NCBI GenBank assembly: GCA_013816855.1
Contig: JACDDT010000006.1
Location: forward strand, 1 to 59,642
Length of the DNA: 59,642 bases
Source of the DNA: Gemmatimonadaceae bacterium
GTDB lineage: Bacteria > Gemmatimonadota > Gemmatimonadetes > Gemmatimonadales > Gemmatimonadaceae
Direction: 5' to 3'
A program made the position numbers and the translations under genes. Of this stretch, positions 42,662 to 52,301 are shown piece after piece. The notes beneath the pieces were generated by a model that made no database searches, was not told where the DNA came from, and saw only the letters and a list, made by a program, of their open reading frames with translations. How positions within the stretch are numbered: the stretch's first letter is position 1; every line of letters begins with the position of its first letter.

Positions 42662-43852
42662 GTGGCTCGCGCTGTTCGCAGCAACAACCGGATCGATCTG
42701 ATTTTGCTGCTCGTGTGCGCACTGCTGGCGGTGATTGCGCGCGCGCTGCCCGACACCATGCGTGAGCCCACCGCGATGGGGTTGAGGCGCACCTTTCTCT
42801 CCCCGATGGTGATGCTGCAGGAATGGGCGGAGTCGAGCCGCCGCTCAATGTCGCTCGCGCCGGCCCGCACAGCCCTTCGAGACAGCGTCGCACTCAAGGC
42901 GATGACCGCGGCATCGCTCGAAGTGGAGAACGAGCGGCTGCGCCAGCTCATCGGTCTTGGCACGCGGCTCAAGTGGGGATTCGTTCCCGCCGAGGCCCTG
43001 CACGGGCGCGGCATCCGCGACGAGAGCAATGTCATTCTCAGCGCGGGGAGCAGAGCTGGTATCGTGCGCCTCAGTCCTGTCGTCGCGCCCGAAGGATTGG
43101 TTGGAGTCGTCGATCAAGTCGATCCGACGATGAGTCACGCGATGTTATGGACGAACCCGGACTTCCGCGTTAGCGCGATGTCCGCCGATGCCGCCGCATT
43201 CGGGATCGTGCAGGCGCATCTCGCCAGCGCGACGGGCGGATATCTCCTCGAGATGCGCGGTGTACCATTCCGCGCCACGCTCAAGCCCGGTGCTCTGATC
43301 GTTAGCTCGGGGCTCGGAGGAGTGTGGCCGCGCGGAATTCCCGTCGGCACCGTTCTCTCCGAGATAAAAACGAGTGAAGGATGGGCGCGCACGTACCTCC
43401 TTCGTCCAGCTGTTTTTCCCGCCGACGTCTACAACGTGATGATTCTCCGCTCTGATCGAGTGGCGAAGGGTTTCGACGGAGTGTGGCCGAGCGTGGCCGC
43501 TGCCGATGCGGCGGCACAGCGGATCGTCGTCGCGGGAGATTCGGCTGTGAAACAAGCTGCACTCGCCGAAGCGGCCGCACGACGTGCCGTGATGGACAGT
43601 GCGACGGCCGAGCCGCCTCTTCGCGATTCAACCGGCGCGATCATTCCGCGGCCCCGGCCCAGACCTCGGCCGCCGGTGGCGCGTGATTCGGCGGGCGGGA
43701 TCATTCGCGCGGGTGATTCAGGCGGGCGGGCGGTTACACCACCGGCGCCGCGCACGAACCGCGACTCGATTCCCGGTCTCATCCGGGTGAATCGCGACTC
43801 TTCGCGCCGTGACAGCATTCTCAATCCAATACAGCCGGGAGCGTCGAGATGA
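42662..43852 (+). CDS. mreC: Rod shape-determining protein MreC with an RDS-repeat tail
   Basis: MreC links MreB to the periplasmic elongation machinery. It has one transmembrane helix (about 11-29), a coiled coil (about 72-98) and the beta-rich MreC domain (about 105-275, with LSAGSRAGIVRLSPVVAPEGLVGVV). At 396 residues it is about 100 longer than usual. The extra tail contains repeated RDS motifs at about 321, 341, 367, 378 and 383, several followed by a G-I-I-R-like group, and a Pro/Arg run. A GAGGT Shine-Dalgarno precedes the GTG start. It overlaps mreD (ATGA). Confidence 0.93.
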   Translation: MARAVRSNNRIDLILLLVCALLAVIARALPDTMREPTAMGLRRTFLSPMVMLQEWAESSRRSMSLAPARTALRDSVALKAMTAASLEVENERLRQLIGLGTRLKWGFVPAEALHGRGIRDESNVILSAGSRAGIVRLSPVVAPEGLVGVVDQVDPTMSHAMLWTNPDFRVSAMSADAAAFGIVQAHLASATGGYLLEMRGVPFRATLKPGALIVSSGLGGVWPRGIPVGTVLSEIKTSEGWARTYLLRPAVFPADVYNVMILRSDRVAKGFDGVWPSVAAADAAAQRIVVAGDSAVKQAALAEAAARRAVMDSATAEPPLRDSTGAIIPRPRPRPRPPVARDSAGGIIRAGDSGGRAVTPPAPRTNRDSIPGLIRVNRDSSRRDSILNPIQPGASR

Positions 43853-44337
43853 CCCTCGGGGGCGCCATTCGCGCGGTTCTCAGCTTTCTCGTTTTCGTTT
43901 TGCTGCATTACACGCTCCGGCCTCTCCTTGGCTGGCGCGCGCCGATGGACTTCCTGCTCATCGCATTGCTGCTTGCATCAGTGAGAGTGAGGCCCGGCAC
44001 CGCGGCGATCATCGGATTTCTCGTTGGACTGATCTCTGACTCGCTCGCACCCGGCGCGCTAGGAGCAGGCGCGCTTGCGATGACCGCCGTTGGATTTTCC
44101 GCTTCGTATCTCAAGGCAGTGTTCTTTGCGGACAATCTCGCGCTGAATGCGCTCTTCTTCTTCCTCGGAAAGTGGATGTTCGATCTCATCTACTTCCTGG
44201 TGGAGCATCGGGTGCGTGGTGTCGAGCTCGTACAGCAGCTTCTGCTCTGGTCGCCACTGTCGGCGGCGGTGACAGCGGCCGTCGGTGTTCTTTTGCTCTT
44301 CTTGATGCGCCCGCTGTTGGATCCGAGCCCCGCGTGA
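43849..44337 (+). CDS. mreD: Rod shape-determining protein MreD
   Basis: A 162-residue polytopic membrane protein of the elongasome. It has about five hydrophobic segments, including FLVFVLLHYTLRPLLGW and the TAAIIGFLVGLISDSLAPGALG stretch that carries the family's GLxxD motif. Sequence conservation in MreD is low, and the call rests mostly on this motif and on its place between mreC and the PBP2 gene. It overlaps both neighbours by four bases. Confidence 0.9.
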   Translation: MTLGGAIRAVLSFLVFVLLHYTLRPLLGWRAPMDFLLIALLLASVRVRPGTAAIIGFLVGLISDSLAPGALGAGALAMTAVGFSASYLKAVFFADNLALNALFFFLGKWMFDLIYFLVEHRVRGVELVQQLLLWSPLSAAVTAAVGVLLLFLMRPLLDPSPA

Positions 44338-46109
44338 GCTTTCACCCGAATGACATCTCCCGCCGGGCGGGGATAAGCAAGATCGCGCTGTGTGTCGGCT
44401 TCGTGCTCCTGGTGGGTGCATTCTTCAACACTCAGGTTCTTCACCACCAGAAGTATGTGATGCAGTCGGAGGAGAATCGCCTCCGTCCGATTCCTCTTCC
44501 CGCGCCGCGCGGAATTATCTACGACCGCAACGGCCTCGTCATCGCCGAGAATCTTCCCGGTTATTCGGTGTCGATCACGGCGCAGAATGTGGATTCGCTT
44601 CGCGCTTCGCTCGCACGACTGGCCTCGACGCTCCAGCTCTCGAACGACCAGGTCGAAGCCGCTGTGCGGAGATTCCGCCGCGCCCCTACTCGTCCGACGG
44701 TGGTTCTCGCCGACGCTTCGATCGACGTCATTTCGGTTCTCGAAGAGCATCGTCTCGATTATCCGCGCCTCGTCATCCAGTCGGTGCCGAAGAGGTATTA
44801 TCCCGACGCGCAGGCCGTCGCATCGTTCGTCGGATATACGGGAGAAATAACCGAATCCGAGCTCAATTCGCCGCAGTACGACGCCTATAAGCCCGGACAG
44901 CAAATCGGGAAAGGCGGGCTGGAAAAGCAGTACGAGAAGCAGCTGCGCGGCCGCGAGGGTGTGCGCTTCGATGAAGTCGATGCGCGGGGCAGGCCCGTGC
45001 GCGGCGATGGTCCGCGGCCTGATCTTACGCCTGAAGGCGCGCCTCCGCTCTACACCAATATCGATTTGGATCTGCAGCGATTCGCCGTCGGCGTCTTCGG
45101 CGATTCTCTGCAGGGTGGTGTCGTCGCGCTCGATCCGAACACGGGGGGCGTGCTAGCGCTTTACAGCGCACCCAGCTTCGATCCGAACAAGTTCACCGGC
45201 GGAATTCCCGCCGAGTACTACAAGCAGCTTCTCACCGACGAGCGCAGACCGCTCCTCAACAAAGCGGTGCAGGGGCGCTATCCGCCGGGCTCTACTTTCA
45301 AGCTCGCCACGGCGGTGACAGGAATCACGAACGGCGTGGTCGGTTTGAACGATCACATGCCCGTTTCGTGCAGCGGCGGTTACCAGTACGGCAGTAGATA
45401 CTTCCGCTGCTGGGATAAGAGAGGCCACGGCTCGCTATCGCTTTACGGCGCAGTGAAACATTCGTGCGACGTGTACTTCTATCAGCTCGGTCTCAGGATC
45501 GGGCTGAACAAGCTGGTCGCGGGAGGAATCTCCCTGAGCATGCGCGAGCGCTCCGGCATAGATCTGCCCGAGGAAAAGCGTCCCGACTTCCCAAGCATCG
45601 ACGTCAAGAGTTACTACAACAAGAAATTCGGAGCGGGACGGTGGAGCAACGCCGAAACGTTGAACCTATCGATCGGGCAGGGCGCCAATTCACAGACCGT
45701 CGTGAATATGGCAAAGTTCTACACCGCGCTTGCCACGGACGGCCACGCCGCCCAGCCGATGATCGTGAAGGGTACACCGGTGCGGAAACCGATTTTTCAT
45801 CTGACATCAGTGCAGGATTCCGCCATTCGTGCTGCGCTTGCGGGCGTCGTCGAGGCAGGCGGAACAGCGGCTGCGTCAGCGATTCAAGGTGTCGTGCTAG
45901 CCGGAAAAACGGGAACGGCGCAAAACGCGGGGAAGGCGGATCACGGCTGGTTCGTGGGCTTCGCGCCGGCTGACAAGCCTAAAATCGTCGTTGCCGTATT
46001 ACTGGAGTTCGGAGAGCACGGCTCGCGTGCGGCGCACATCGCTTCTTCTATCATCGCGCATTATCTGAAAATTCAGCCGGCCGCTGATGCACTGGAGACT
46101 GGCGGCTGA
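44334..46109 (+). CDS. mrdA: Penicillin-binding protein 2
   Basis: PBP2 is the transpeptidase that cross-links peptidoglycan during elongation, with RodA as its glycosyltransferase. One transmembrane helix (about 17-35) is followed by a dimerisation domain (PAPRGIIYDRNG) and the transpeptidase domain. The active-site motifs are SxxK in PPGSTFKLATAV, S-C-D in VKHSCDVYFYQLG and KTG in LAGKTGTAQN. I placed the start at GTG 44334, overlapping the mreD stop; an open frame reaching further upstream is inside mreD. Length is 591. Confidence 0.95.
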   Translation: MSFHPNDISRRAGISKIALCVGFVLLVGAFFNTQVLHHQKYVMQSEENRLRPIPLPAPRGIIYDRNGLVIAENLPGYSVSITAQNVDSLRASLARLASTLQLSNDQVEAAVRRFRRAPTRPTVVLADASIDVISVLEEHRLDYPRLVIQSVPKRYYPDAQAVASFVGYTGEITESELNSPQYDAYKPGQQIGKGGLEKQYEKQLRGREGVRFDEVDARGRPVRGDGPRPDLTPEGAPPLYTNIDLDLQRFAVGVFGDSLQGGVVALDPNTGGVLALYSAPSFDPNKFTGGIPAEYYKQLLTDERRPLLNKAVQGRYPPGSTFKLATAVTGITNGVVGLNDHMPVSCSGGYQYGSRYFRCWDKRGHGSLSLYGAVKHSCDVYFYQLGLRIGLNKLVAGGISLSMRERSGIDLPEEKRPDFPSIDVKSYYNKKFGAGRWSNAETLNLSIGQGANSQTVVNMAKFYTALATDGHAAQPMIVKGTPVRKPIFHLTSVQDSAIRAALAGVVEAGGTAAASAIQGVVLAGKTGTAQNAGKADHGWFVGFAPADKPKIVVAVLLEFGEHGSRAAHIASSIIAHYLKIQPAADALETGG

Positions 46110-47353
46110 TGCTGCGTCGAATCGTCTCCGATTATCCGCTTCTCATCGCGGCCTCGCTCCTCTCCCTTTTCGGAGTGGCGATGGTGTATTCCGCTGGCCA
46201 GACCGACACCCCGACTTACGTTGCGACGATGTACCGCTCGCAGATGGTCTGGACGATTGCGGGTGTGTTGATCGCCTACGGCGTGACGCGTTCCTCCGTT
46301 CGCTTCATCGAGTGGATGACGGTTCCGCTTTATCTCCTCTCGATTGTGCTGCTGGGTCTCACTCTTGTCATCGGAAAGGGAGCCGGCACCGCGGCGAGCA
46401 CGAAGAGCTGGCTGGCTATCGGAAGCCATCGCCTTGGCCAGCCGTCCGAGATTGCAAAAGTCACCGTCGTCCTCATGCTTGCGCGAGTTCTCGCTTCGCG
46501 GCGCGATGCCCCGCGGTCACTGCTCGATCTTTGGAAGCCCGCACTCGTCGTGGGCATTCCGTGGGTGATCATCATGCTGCAGCCGGACCTTGGCACCGGC
46601 ATCGTCTTCATCGGAATCTTTTTTGGAATGCTTTACTGGTCCGGCGTCTCGTGGCCGCTGCTCATCCTCCTCGGCAGCCCCGCGGTGAGTCTCGTTCTCT
46701 CGTTCAGCACTGGATTGTGGGGCGCGTGGTTTTTCATTCTCGTCGCCCTCGTGCTGTGGTATCGCCCGTATCTGGTCGAAGGGATCGTGCTCATGATGGC
46801 GAATGTGGCGACTGGCGTCGTCGCGCCGCTGCTGTGGGAGAAGCTCGCGCCGTATCAACAGAACCGTCTGAAAGTGTTTCTGGATCCCTCTGCTGATCCG
46901 CGCGCTTCGGGCTACCACGTAATTCAGTCGAAAGTCGCCATCGGCTCGGGCGGAATTTTCGGCAAAGGATTCACCCTCGGCACGCAGAAGCGCCTCGCCT
47001 TTCTTCCGGAACAGCACACCGATTTCATTTTCTCCGTCGTCGGGGAAGAGGTTGGGTTCATCGGCGTCACGGTCGCACTTACGCTCTTTCTGTGGCTTTT
47101 CTTCCGTATCACGCAGATTTCGCAGCGCGCTAATGATTCGTACAGCAGCCTCGTCGCATTCGGGCTGATGACGAGCTGGTTCGTCCACGTCCTCGTCAAC
47201 GTCGGCATGACGCTCAATTTGATGCCGATCACCGGAATCCCTCTGCCGTTCTTCAGCTACGGCGGCTCCTTCATGCTTGCCTGCTGGCTCGGAGTCGGGG
47301 TGTTGATGCGGATTTCGGGCGAAGGAAGAGGCCGAACGAAGATACGGGCGTAG
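46109..47353 (+). CDS. mrdB: RodA, SEDS peptidoglycan polymerase
   Basis: RodA is the SEDS-family glycosyltransferase that polymerises lipid II with PBP2. It has about ten transmembrane helices. Typical sequences are GAGTAASTKSWLAIGSHRLGQPSEIAKV and VAIGSGGIFGKGFTLGTQKRLAFLPEQHTDFIFSV, and GIPLPFFSYGGSFML near the end. Length is 414. It starts in a TGATG junction with mrdA. Confidence 0.96.
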   Translation: MLRRIVSDYPLLIAASLLSLFGVAMVYSAGQTDTPTYVATMYRSQMVWTIAGVLIAYGVTRSSVRFIEWMTVPLYLLSIVLLGLTLVIGKGAGTAASTKSWLAIGSHRLGQPSEIAKVTVVLMLARVLASRRDAPRSLLDLWKPALVVGIPWVIIMLQPDLGTGIVFIGIFFGMLYWSGVSWPLLILLGSPAVSLVLSFSTGLWGAWFFILVALVLWYRPYLVEGIVLMMANVATGVVAPLLWEKLAPYQQNRLKVFLDPSADPRASGYHVIQSKVAIGSGGIFGKGFTLGTQKRLAFLPEQHTDFIFSVVGEEVGFIGVTVALTLFLWLFFRITQISQRANDSYSSLVAFGLMTSWFVHVLVNVGMTLNLMPITGIPLPFFSYGGSFMLACWLGVGVLMRISGEGRGRTKIRA

Positions 47354-47364
47354 CCTCAGCGGCT

Positions 47365-47370
47365 TAAATT
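47365..47370 (+). promoter_or_regulatory. TAAATT -10 hexamer before accD
   Basis: TAAATTT ends six bases before the accD ATG, within the 23-base gap after rodA. There is no Shine-Dalgarno sequence. I find no -35 element at the proper distance. It fits the leaderless pattern. Confidence 0.45.
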
Positions 47371-47376
47371 TCCTGG

Positions 47377-48240
47377 ATGGCCTGGTTCCGGAAAGAGAAA
47401 AAGCCCCGTTTACCCCGGCACGAAAAGCACGAAATCCCTCCCGATGCCTGGGAGAAGTGCGAGATCTGCGGGCACACCGACATCCGCGAGAAGTTCGAGC
47501 GGAATCTCAACGTGTGCCCGAATTGCGGCCATCACCGCCGCATCAGGGCGATCGAGTATGCGAACATCCTCCTCGACGACGGCACCGCGGATGAGACCGA
47601 GATGGACATCCGGTCCACCGACCCGCTCGGCTTTCCGGAATACACCGCACGCCTGAAGAAGGCAACGAACTCGGCCGGTGAAGGCGACGCGATTCTCACC
47701 TTCACCGGAAAGCTCGGTGACATGCCGGTATGTCTCGGCGTAATGGACTTCGCGTTCATGGGCGGGTCGATGGGCTCCGTCGTCGGAGAAAAGATCGCGC
47801 GCCTTGGCCAGCTCTCACTCGAAAAGAAGTATCCGCTGATCATCATCTCCGCATCGGGCGGCGCGAGAATGCAGGAGGGTGTGCTTTCTCTGATGCAGAT
47901 GGCAAAAGCGGCGGCGATGCTCTCGCAGCTTTCCGAAAGAAGAGTCCCGTTCGTTTCCATTCTTACCAATCCCACCACGGGCGGCGTAAGCGCTAGCTAC
48001 GCTATGCTGGGTGACGCGATCGTAGCCGAGCCTGGCGCGGTCATCGGTTTTGCAGGTCCGCGTGTCATCAAGCAGACGATCGGCCAGGAGCTACCCGAAG
48101 GATTTCAAACGGCGGAGTTTCTCCTCGAGCATGGAATCGTCGACGTCGTCTGCGCCCGAAAGGATTTGAAGCAGACGGTTGGCCAGCTCCTTCGGCACAT
48201 GACCGGCAAGGCGGCAGCCACCGGCTGGTCGACCGCCTGA
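47377..48240 (+). CDS. accD: Acetyl-CoA carboxylase carboxyltransferase subunit beta
   Basis: AccD is half of the carboxyltransferase of acetyl-CoA carboxylase, the first step of fatty acid synthesis. A zinc ribbon (Cys28, Cys31, Cys47, Cys50) stands at the N-terminus. The crotonase-fold core shows SASGGARMQEGVLSLMQMAK and NPTTGGVSASYAMLGD. At 287 residues it is normal. accA is not adjacent. accD-folC is a common pair; the folC coding frame continues past the accD stop. Confidence 0.96.
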   Translation: MAWFRKEKKPRLPRHEKHEIPPDAWEKCEICGHTDIREKFERNLNVCPNCGHHRRIRAIEYANILLDDGTADETEMDIRSTDPLGFPEYTARLKKATNSAGEGDAILTFTGKLGDMPVCLGVMDFAFMGGSMGSVVGEKIARLGQLSLEKKYPLIIISASGGARMQEGVLSLMQMAKAAAMLSQLSERRVPFVSILTNPTTGGVSASYAMLGDAIVAEPGAVIGFAGPRVIKQTIGQELPEGFQTAEFLLEHGIVDVVCARKDLKQTVGQLLRHMTGKAAATGWSTA

Positions 48241-49520
48241 CAACAGAGGGATTTCGTTCCGCGATAGACGCGCTCTTCGCGAGAACCACCGCGGGCACGA
48301 AGTTCGGCCTCGAGCGCACGCAACAGCTTCTCAAAAGTCTCGGGAATCCGGAACGCCGCTTCAAATCGATTCACGTCGCCGGCACCAACGGAAAGGGCAG
48401 CGTCGTCGCGATGTGCGATGCGATGTTCCAGGCGAAGGGACTGCGCGTCGGCAGGTATACATCGCCGCACCTCATCGATTTCCGGGAGCGGATTCTCGTG
48501 AACGGGGAGCCGATAAGCGAATCGGCGGTGCTCACATTCCTCGAGCGGACGACGCCTCTCGCGGAGAAAATCGGAGCGACGTTTTTCGAGCTAACTACCG
48601 CTCTTGCATTCGCTCACTTCGAGGCAGCGCACGCCGATGTCGCGGTAATCGAGACGGGGCTGGGAGGCCGCCTCGACTCGACGAACGTCATCACTCCGGT
48701 CACTGCCACCGTCACATCGATCGGGCTGGATCACACCGACCTCCTCGGCGACACCATCGAGCTCATCGCGAAAGAGAAAGCAGGAATCTTCAAACCGGAC
48801 GTGCCTGCGATCGTCGGGGACACGAACCCGGAAACAATATCGATACTTCGTGCGAGCGCTGCGGCAGTGGGGGCGGCCCCTATCCGCGTTGTTGCGCACG
48901 AGCTTCAGCTTTCGCGCGTAACAGTGTCGTCTGCGGGAACATCGTTCGTGCTCGAAACGAAAATGGGGTTGCGCGCTTTGCGCACCAATCTGGTTGGTGC
49001 GCATCAATCTCAGAATGCCGCCGTGGCGATTGCAACGGTGCGCGCGGCGACTCGCGGCCTGGAGCCCGAGTGGGATGAAATCGAGAGAGGTCTGGTGAAC
49101 GCGCGTCTTCCCGGGCGATTCCAGATGCAGGGGAGATACATCTTCGACGTCGCCCACAACCCGGCGGCAGCTCGGACTCTAACCCAGACTCTGAACGCTG
49201 TCGCACCGCAGCGGCCGATGAACGCGGTGATCGCTGTACTCTCGGACAAAGATTGGCGCGGGGTGCTACGCGAAATCGGGCCCCTGGTAGACCGCGTGAT
49301 CATCACCCACGCGCCCTCTGCGCCTCCCGAGCGTCAGTGGGACATCGATGCAGCGATGGCGTATTGCGGCGAAATCGGTGTGAATTGCGTGTGCGAGGCC
49401 GAACTCGACGACGCGCTTCGCCTCGCGCGCGACGGGGCCGCGACGGTGCTCGTGACGGGGTCCTTTCATACTGTCGGAGATTCGATGTCGCGCTTGCAGG
49501 TATCTCCTTTCGTCCCATAG
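48237..49520 (+). CDS. folC: Folylpolyglutamate / dihydrofolate synthase, probable CTG start
   Basis: FolC adds glutate to folate. The ATP-binding loop HVAGTNGKGSVVAM and later VIETGLGGRLDSTNVI and GLDHTDLLGDT are conserved. FolC normally has about 40-55 residues before the loop; here the homologous stretch (FGLERTQQLLKSLGNPERRF) is in frame, but no ATG, GTG or TTG occurs before 48411. The best start is CTG at 48237, forming a CTGA overlap with the accD stop, which gives 427 residues. ATG 48411 would cut the protein inside its P-loop region. Function is sure; the start is an inference. Confidence 0.9.
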   Translation: MTTEGFRSAIDALFARTTAGTKFGLERTQQLLKSLGNPERRFKSIHVAGTNGKGSVVAMCDAMFQAKGLRVGRYTSPHLIDFRERILVNGEPISESAVLTFLERTTPLAEKIGATFFELTTALAFAHFEAAHADVAVIETGLGGRLDSTNVITPVTATVTSIGLDHTDLLGDTIELIAKEKAGIFKPDVPAIVGDTNPETISILRASAAAVGAAPIRVVAHELQLSRVTVSSAGTSFVLETKMGLRALRTNLVGAHQSQNAAVAIATVRAATRGLEPEWDEIERGLVNARLPGRFQMQGRYIFDVAHNPAAARTLTQTLNAVAPQRPMNAVIAVLSDKDWRGVLREIGPLVDRVIITHAPSAPPERQWDIDAAMAYCGEIGVNCVCEAELDDALRLARDGAATVLVTGSFHTVGDSMSRLQVSPFVP

Positions 49521-49523
49521 CTT
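49494..49523 (+). promoter_or_regulatory. Predicted hisS promoter
   Basis: TTGCAG (49494-49499), an 18-base spacer and TAGCTT (49518-49523), which ends six bases before the ATG. No Shine-Dalgarno sequence is present between. It predicts transcription starting at or next to the start codon. Confidence 0.55.
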
Positions 49524-49529
49524 TCCCGA

Positions 49530-50798
49530 ATGTCACGCGGACCGTTGCCAGGATTCAGGGATTTTTATCCCGAGCAGCTCGCCGAGCGCGCTTATATAAC
49601 CGGCGTGTGGCGTGACATAGCGAGACGATTCGCCTTCGTTGAGTACGACGGCCCCCCGCTGGAAACTCTCGAGCTGTATACGCGGAAGAGCGGCGAAGAG
49701 ATCGTCGGGCAGCTTTACAACTTCACGGACAAGGGCGACCGCGAAGTTGCTCTTCGCCCGGAGATGACGCCGACGTTGGCGCGAATGGTGGCGGCGAAAG
49801 CAAACGCTCTCAGAAAGCCCGTGCGCTGGTTTTCCATTCCACAGCTCTTTCGATATGAGCGCCAACAGAAGGGAAGACTGCGCGAGCATTTTCAGCTCAA
49901 CGTAGACATACTCGGCGAGCCCGGCGTCACGGCGGATGCAGAACTCCTCGCCGTCGCAATCGAAATCATGCGCGCATACGGGCTTGGGCCGAAGGATGTT
50001 CGCGCTCGCGTCTCGGATCGCCGTCTTCTGAACGCGCTCCTCACCTCCGCCGGTGTGAAGGCAGACCAGCTCGGCCCCGTTTACGCGGCGATCGATAAAC
50101 TTGGCCGCGAGCCATTGGAAGTGACACGTGAAAAATGGCTAAAGGCAACGGGCGATGAAGATGTCGCGATACGTCTTGAACAAACGATCCTACAAAAGGA
50201 TTTCGGCAAGCTGCGCGCGACTCCTGAAATGGGAGCAGATGTTCACACGGCGATGGAGGAGTTCGGAAAGTACCTCGAGCTTCTCGACGCGCTCGGTGTG
50301 CGAGAATGGGTGGACTTCGATCTCTCTATAGTGCGCGGACTCGCTTATTATACGGGAACTGTTTTCGAGCTGTTCGATGCGAGCGGTGAGTTCCGCGCGA
50401 TCTGCGGCGGCGGACGCTACGACGATCTCCTCGATGCGATTGGCGGAGTGTCGATGCCTGCGCTGGGGTTCGGAATGGGCGACGTGGTGATCGGAGAGCT
50501 GCTCCGTGCCCGCGGCCTCATGCGCCGAAACGAAATCGGTCCGGATTACTGGATCGCATCGGATTCCGAAAAGCTGCTGTCGAAGGTGATGCAGGTAGCC
50601 TCGCGGGTGCGTGCGGCGGGGAAAAGCGCCGAATATTCGCTCCGCTTGCAAACGCTCTCGCGTCAAATGAAGACTGCGTCGTCCGCGGGCGCGCGAGAAG
50701 TGATCATCGTCGCGGCGGACGAAGCAGTTGCCGTCAAGAATCTTGCAGACGGCTCGGAGAAAAGACTGACACTTAACGAACTTATCGCATCGCTTTGA
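49530..50798 (+). CDS. hisS: Histidyl-tRNA synthetase
   Basis: HisRS is a class II enzyme. [13 protein letters not shown] at the start, motif 2 [30 protein letters not shown] and the histidine A loop [14 protein letters not shown] (about 271-284) identify it. A C-terminal anticodon domain of about 100 residues follows. Length is 422. ATG 49530 has no Shine-Dalgarno sequence and sits behind a TAGCTT element. proS follows seven bases later. Confidence 0.96.
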   Translation: MSRGPLPGFRDFYPEQLAERAYITGVWRDIARRFAFVEYDGPPLETLELYTRKSGEEIVGQLYNFTDKGDREVALRPEMTPTLARMVAAKANALRKPVRWFSIPQLFRYERQQKGRLREHFQLNVDILGEPGVTADAELLAVAIEIMRAYGLGPKDVRARVSDRRLLNALLTSAGVKADQLGPVYAAIDKLGREPLEVTREKWLKATGDEDVAIRLEQTILQKDFGKLRATPEMGADVHTAMEEFGKYLELLDALGVREWVDFDLSIVRGLAYYTGTVFELFDASGEFRAICGGGRYDDLLDAIGGVSMPALGFGMGDVVIGELLRARGLMRRNEIGPDYWIASDSEKLLSKVMQVASRVRAAGKSAEYSLRLQTLSRQMKTASSAGAREVIIVAADEAVAVKNLADGSEKRLTLNELIASL

Positions 50799-50805
50799 GC
50801 GACTA

Positions 50806-52275
50806 ATGGCCGACGACAAGAAGCTTCCTACACGCGCCGCTGATTTCAGCGCCTGGTACAACGAGGTGGTCCTCCGCTCGGAGTTGGCGGACTATTCGCC
50901 CGTCCGCGGCTGCATGGTGATTCGCCCACGCGGCTACGGCATCTGGGAGCGGATGCAGCGCCAGCTCGACACGATGTTCAAGGATACGGGCCATGAGAAC
51001 GCATACTTTCCGCTTTTCATTCCGGAGAGTTTTCTCAAGAAGGAAGCTCAGCACGTGGAAGGCTTTGCGCCGGAGCTCGCGGTAGTCACACACGGCGGAG
51101 GGAAAAAGCTGGAAGAGCCGCTCGTCGTGCGCCCCACTTCCGAGACGATCATCTACGCGATGTACGCGAAGTGGGTGCAGAGCTATCGCGACCTCCCCAT
51201 CCTCATCAACCAGTGGGCGAACGTGGTCCGCTGGGAGATGCGCACACGCCTTTTCCTGAGAACGACAGAATTTCTCTGGCAGGAGGGCCACACGGCGCAC
51301 GCCACTCCGGAGGAAGCGGAGGAAGAGACACGCAAGATGCTCGGCGTCTATCGCGATTTTATGGAAAGCTACATGGCGATGCCGGTCGTCACGGGAATGA
51401 AGAGCGACGCGGAAAAATTCGCCGGGGCAGTGCGCACGTACGCCGTCGAAGCGATGATGCAGGACAACAAGGGTCTCCAGGCGGGGACGTCACACAACCT
51501 TGGTCAGAATTTCTCGAAGGCGTTCGACTTCACATTCCAGACGGAAGCGGGCGGTACCGAGTACGCTTGGAATACGAGCTGGGGAGTGTCCACCCGGATG
51601 ATTGGCGGATTGGTCATGACTCACGGCGACGACAAGGGAATTCAGGTACCCCCGCTGCTCGCGCCAATTGAAGTCGTGATCGTTCCCATCTACAAAGCGG
51701 ACGACGAGCGCGCGCGCATGCTCGAGGCGGCAGAAAAGGTGCGCGCCGAGCTGCACGCCTGGGAGCGCCGCGCACCCGGCAAGCTCCGCGTGCACGTGGA
51801 TAAGCGAGAGGGAATCAAGCCCGGCGCGAAGTACTACGAGTGGGAGCTACGGGGAATTCCGATCCGCATGGAGCTTGGTCCGCGCGACATCGAGAAGAAT
51901 CAGGCGGTGCTCGTGCGCCGGGATACTGGAGTGAAGACCACGGTGAGCCTTGAGACGATCGGCGAGGACGTCGCTGATCTTCTCCACGCCATCCAGGACT
52001 CGATGCTCACCGCTGCACGTGACCGCCGCGAGAGTAACAGTTATCGCGGTGAGATCACCTACGAGCGGTTCCGCGAAATCATAGAGGGGCCTGGGGGCTT
52101 CGTTTACGCTGGATGGTGCGGTGGTGCTGCGTGCGAGGCCGCCATCAAGGAAGAAACGAAAGCGACCATTCGTGTCCTTCCCGATGAAGAGTTCAGATCG
52201 GCGGAGCCGATGAAGAACTGCCTTAAGTGCGGGGCGAACGCTGTCTTCGAGGCGCTGTGGGCGAAGGCGTACTGA
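50806..52275 (+). CDS. proS: Prolyl-tRNA synthetase, archaeal/eukaryote type
   Basis: This 489-residue ProRS is the shorter type found in archaea, eukaryotes and some bacteria, without the long bacterial editing insertion. The start region is [29 protein letters not shown]. Later come [31 protein letters not shown] and [18 protein letters not shown]. The C-terminal zinc-binding cysteines are in WCGGAACE and CLKCGA, and the protein ends AKAY, with the Tyr characteristic of this type. Confidence 0.96.
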   Translation: MADDKKLPTRAADFSAWYNEVVLRSELADYSPVRGCMVIRPRGYGIWERMQRQLDTMFKDTGHENAYFPLFIPESFLKKEAQHVEGFAPELAVVTHGGGKKLEEPLVVRPTSETIIYAMYAKWVQSYRDLPILINQWANVVRWEMRTRLFLRTTEFLWQEGHTAHATPEEAEEETRKMLGVYRDFMESYMAMPVVTGMKSDAEKFAGAVRTYAVEAMMQDNKGLQAGTSHNLGQNFSKAFDFTFQTEAGGTEYAWNTSWGVSTRMIGGLVMTHGDDKGIQVPPLLAPIEVVIVPIYKADDERARMLEAAEKVRAELHAWERRAPGKLRVHVDKREGIKPGAKYYEWELRGIPIRMELGPRDIEKNQAVLVRRDTGVKTTVSLETIGEDVADLLHAIQDSMLTAARDRRESNSYRGEITYERFREIIEGPGGFVYAGWCGGAACEAAIKEETKATIRVLPDEEFRSAEPMKNCLKCGANAVFEALWAKAY

Positions 52276-52301
52276 CCGCGCCCGCAAGCGAGCGTCCTCG
52301 G

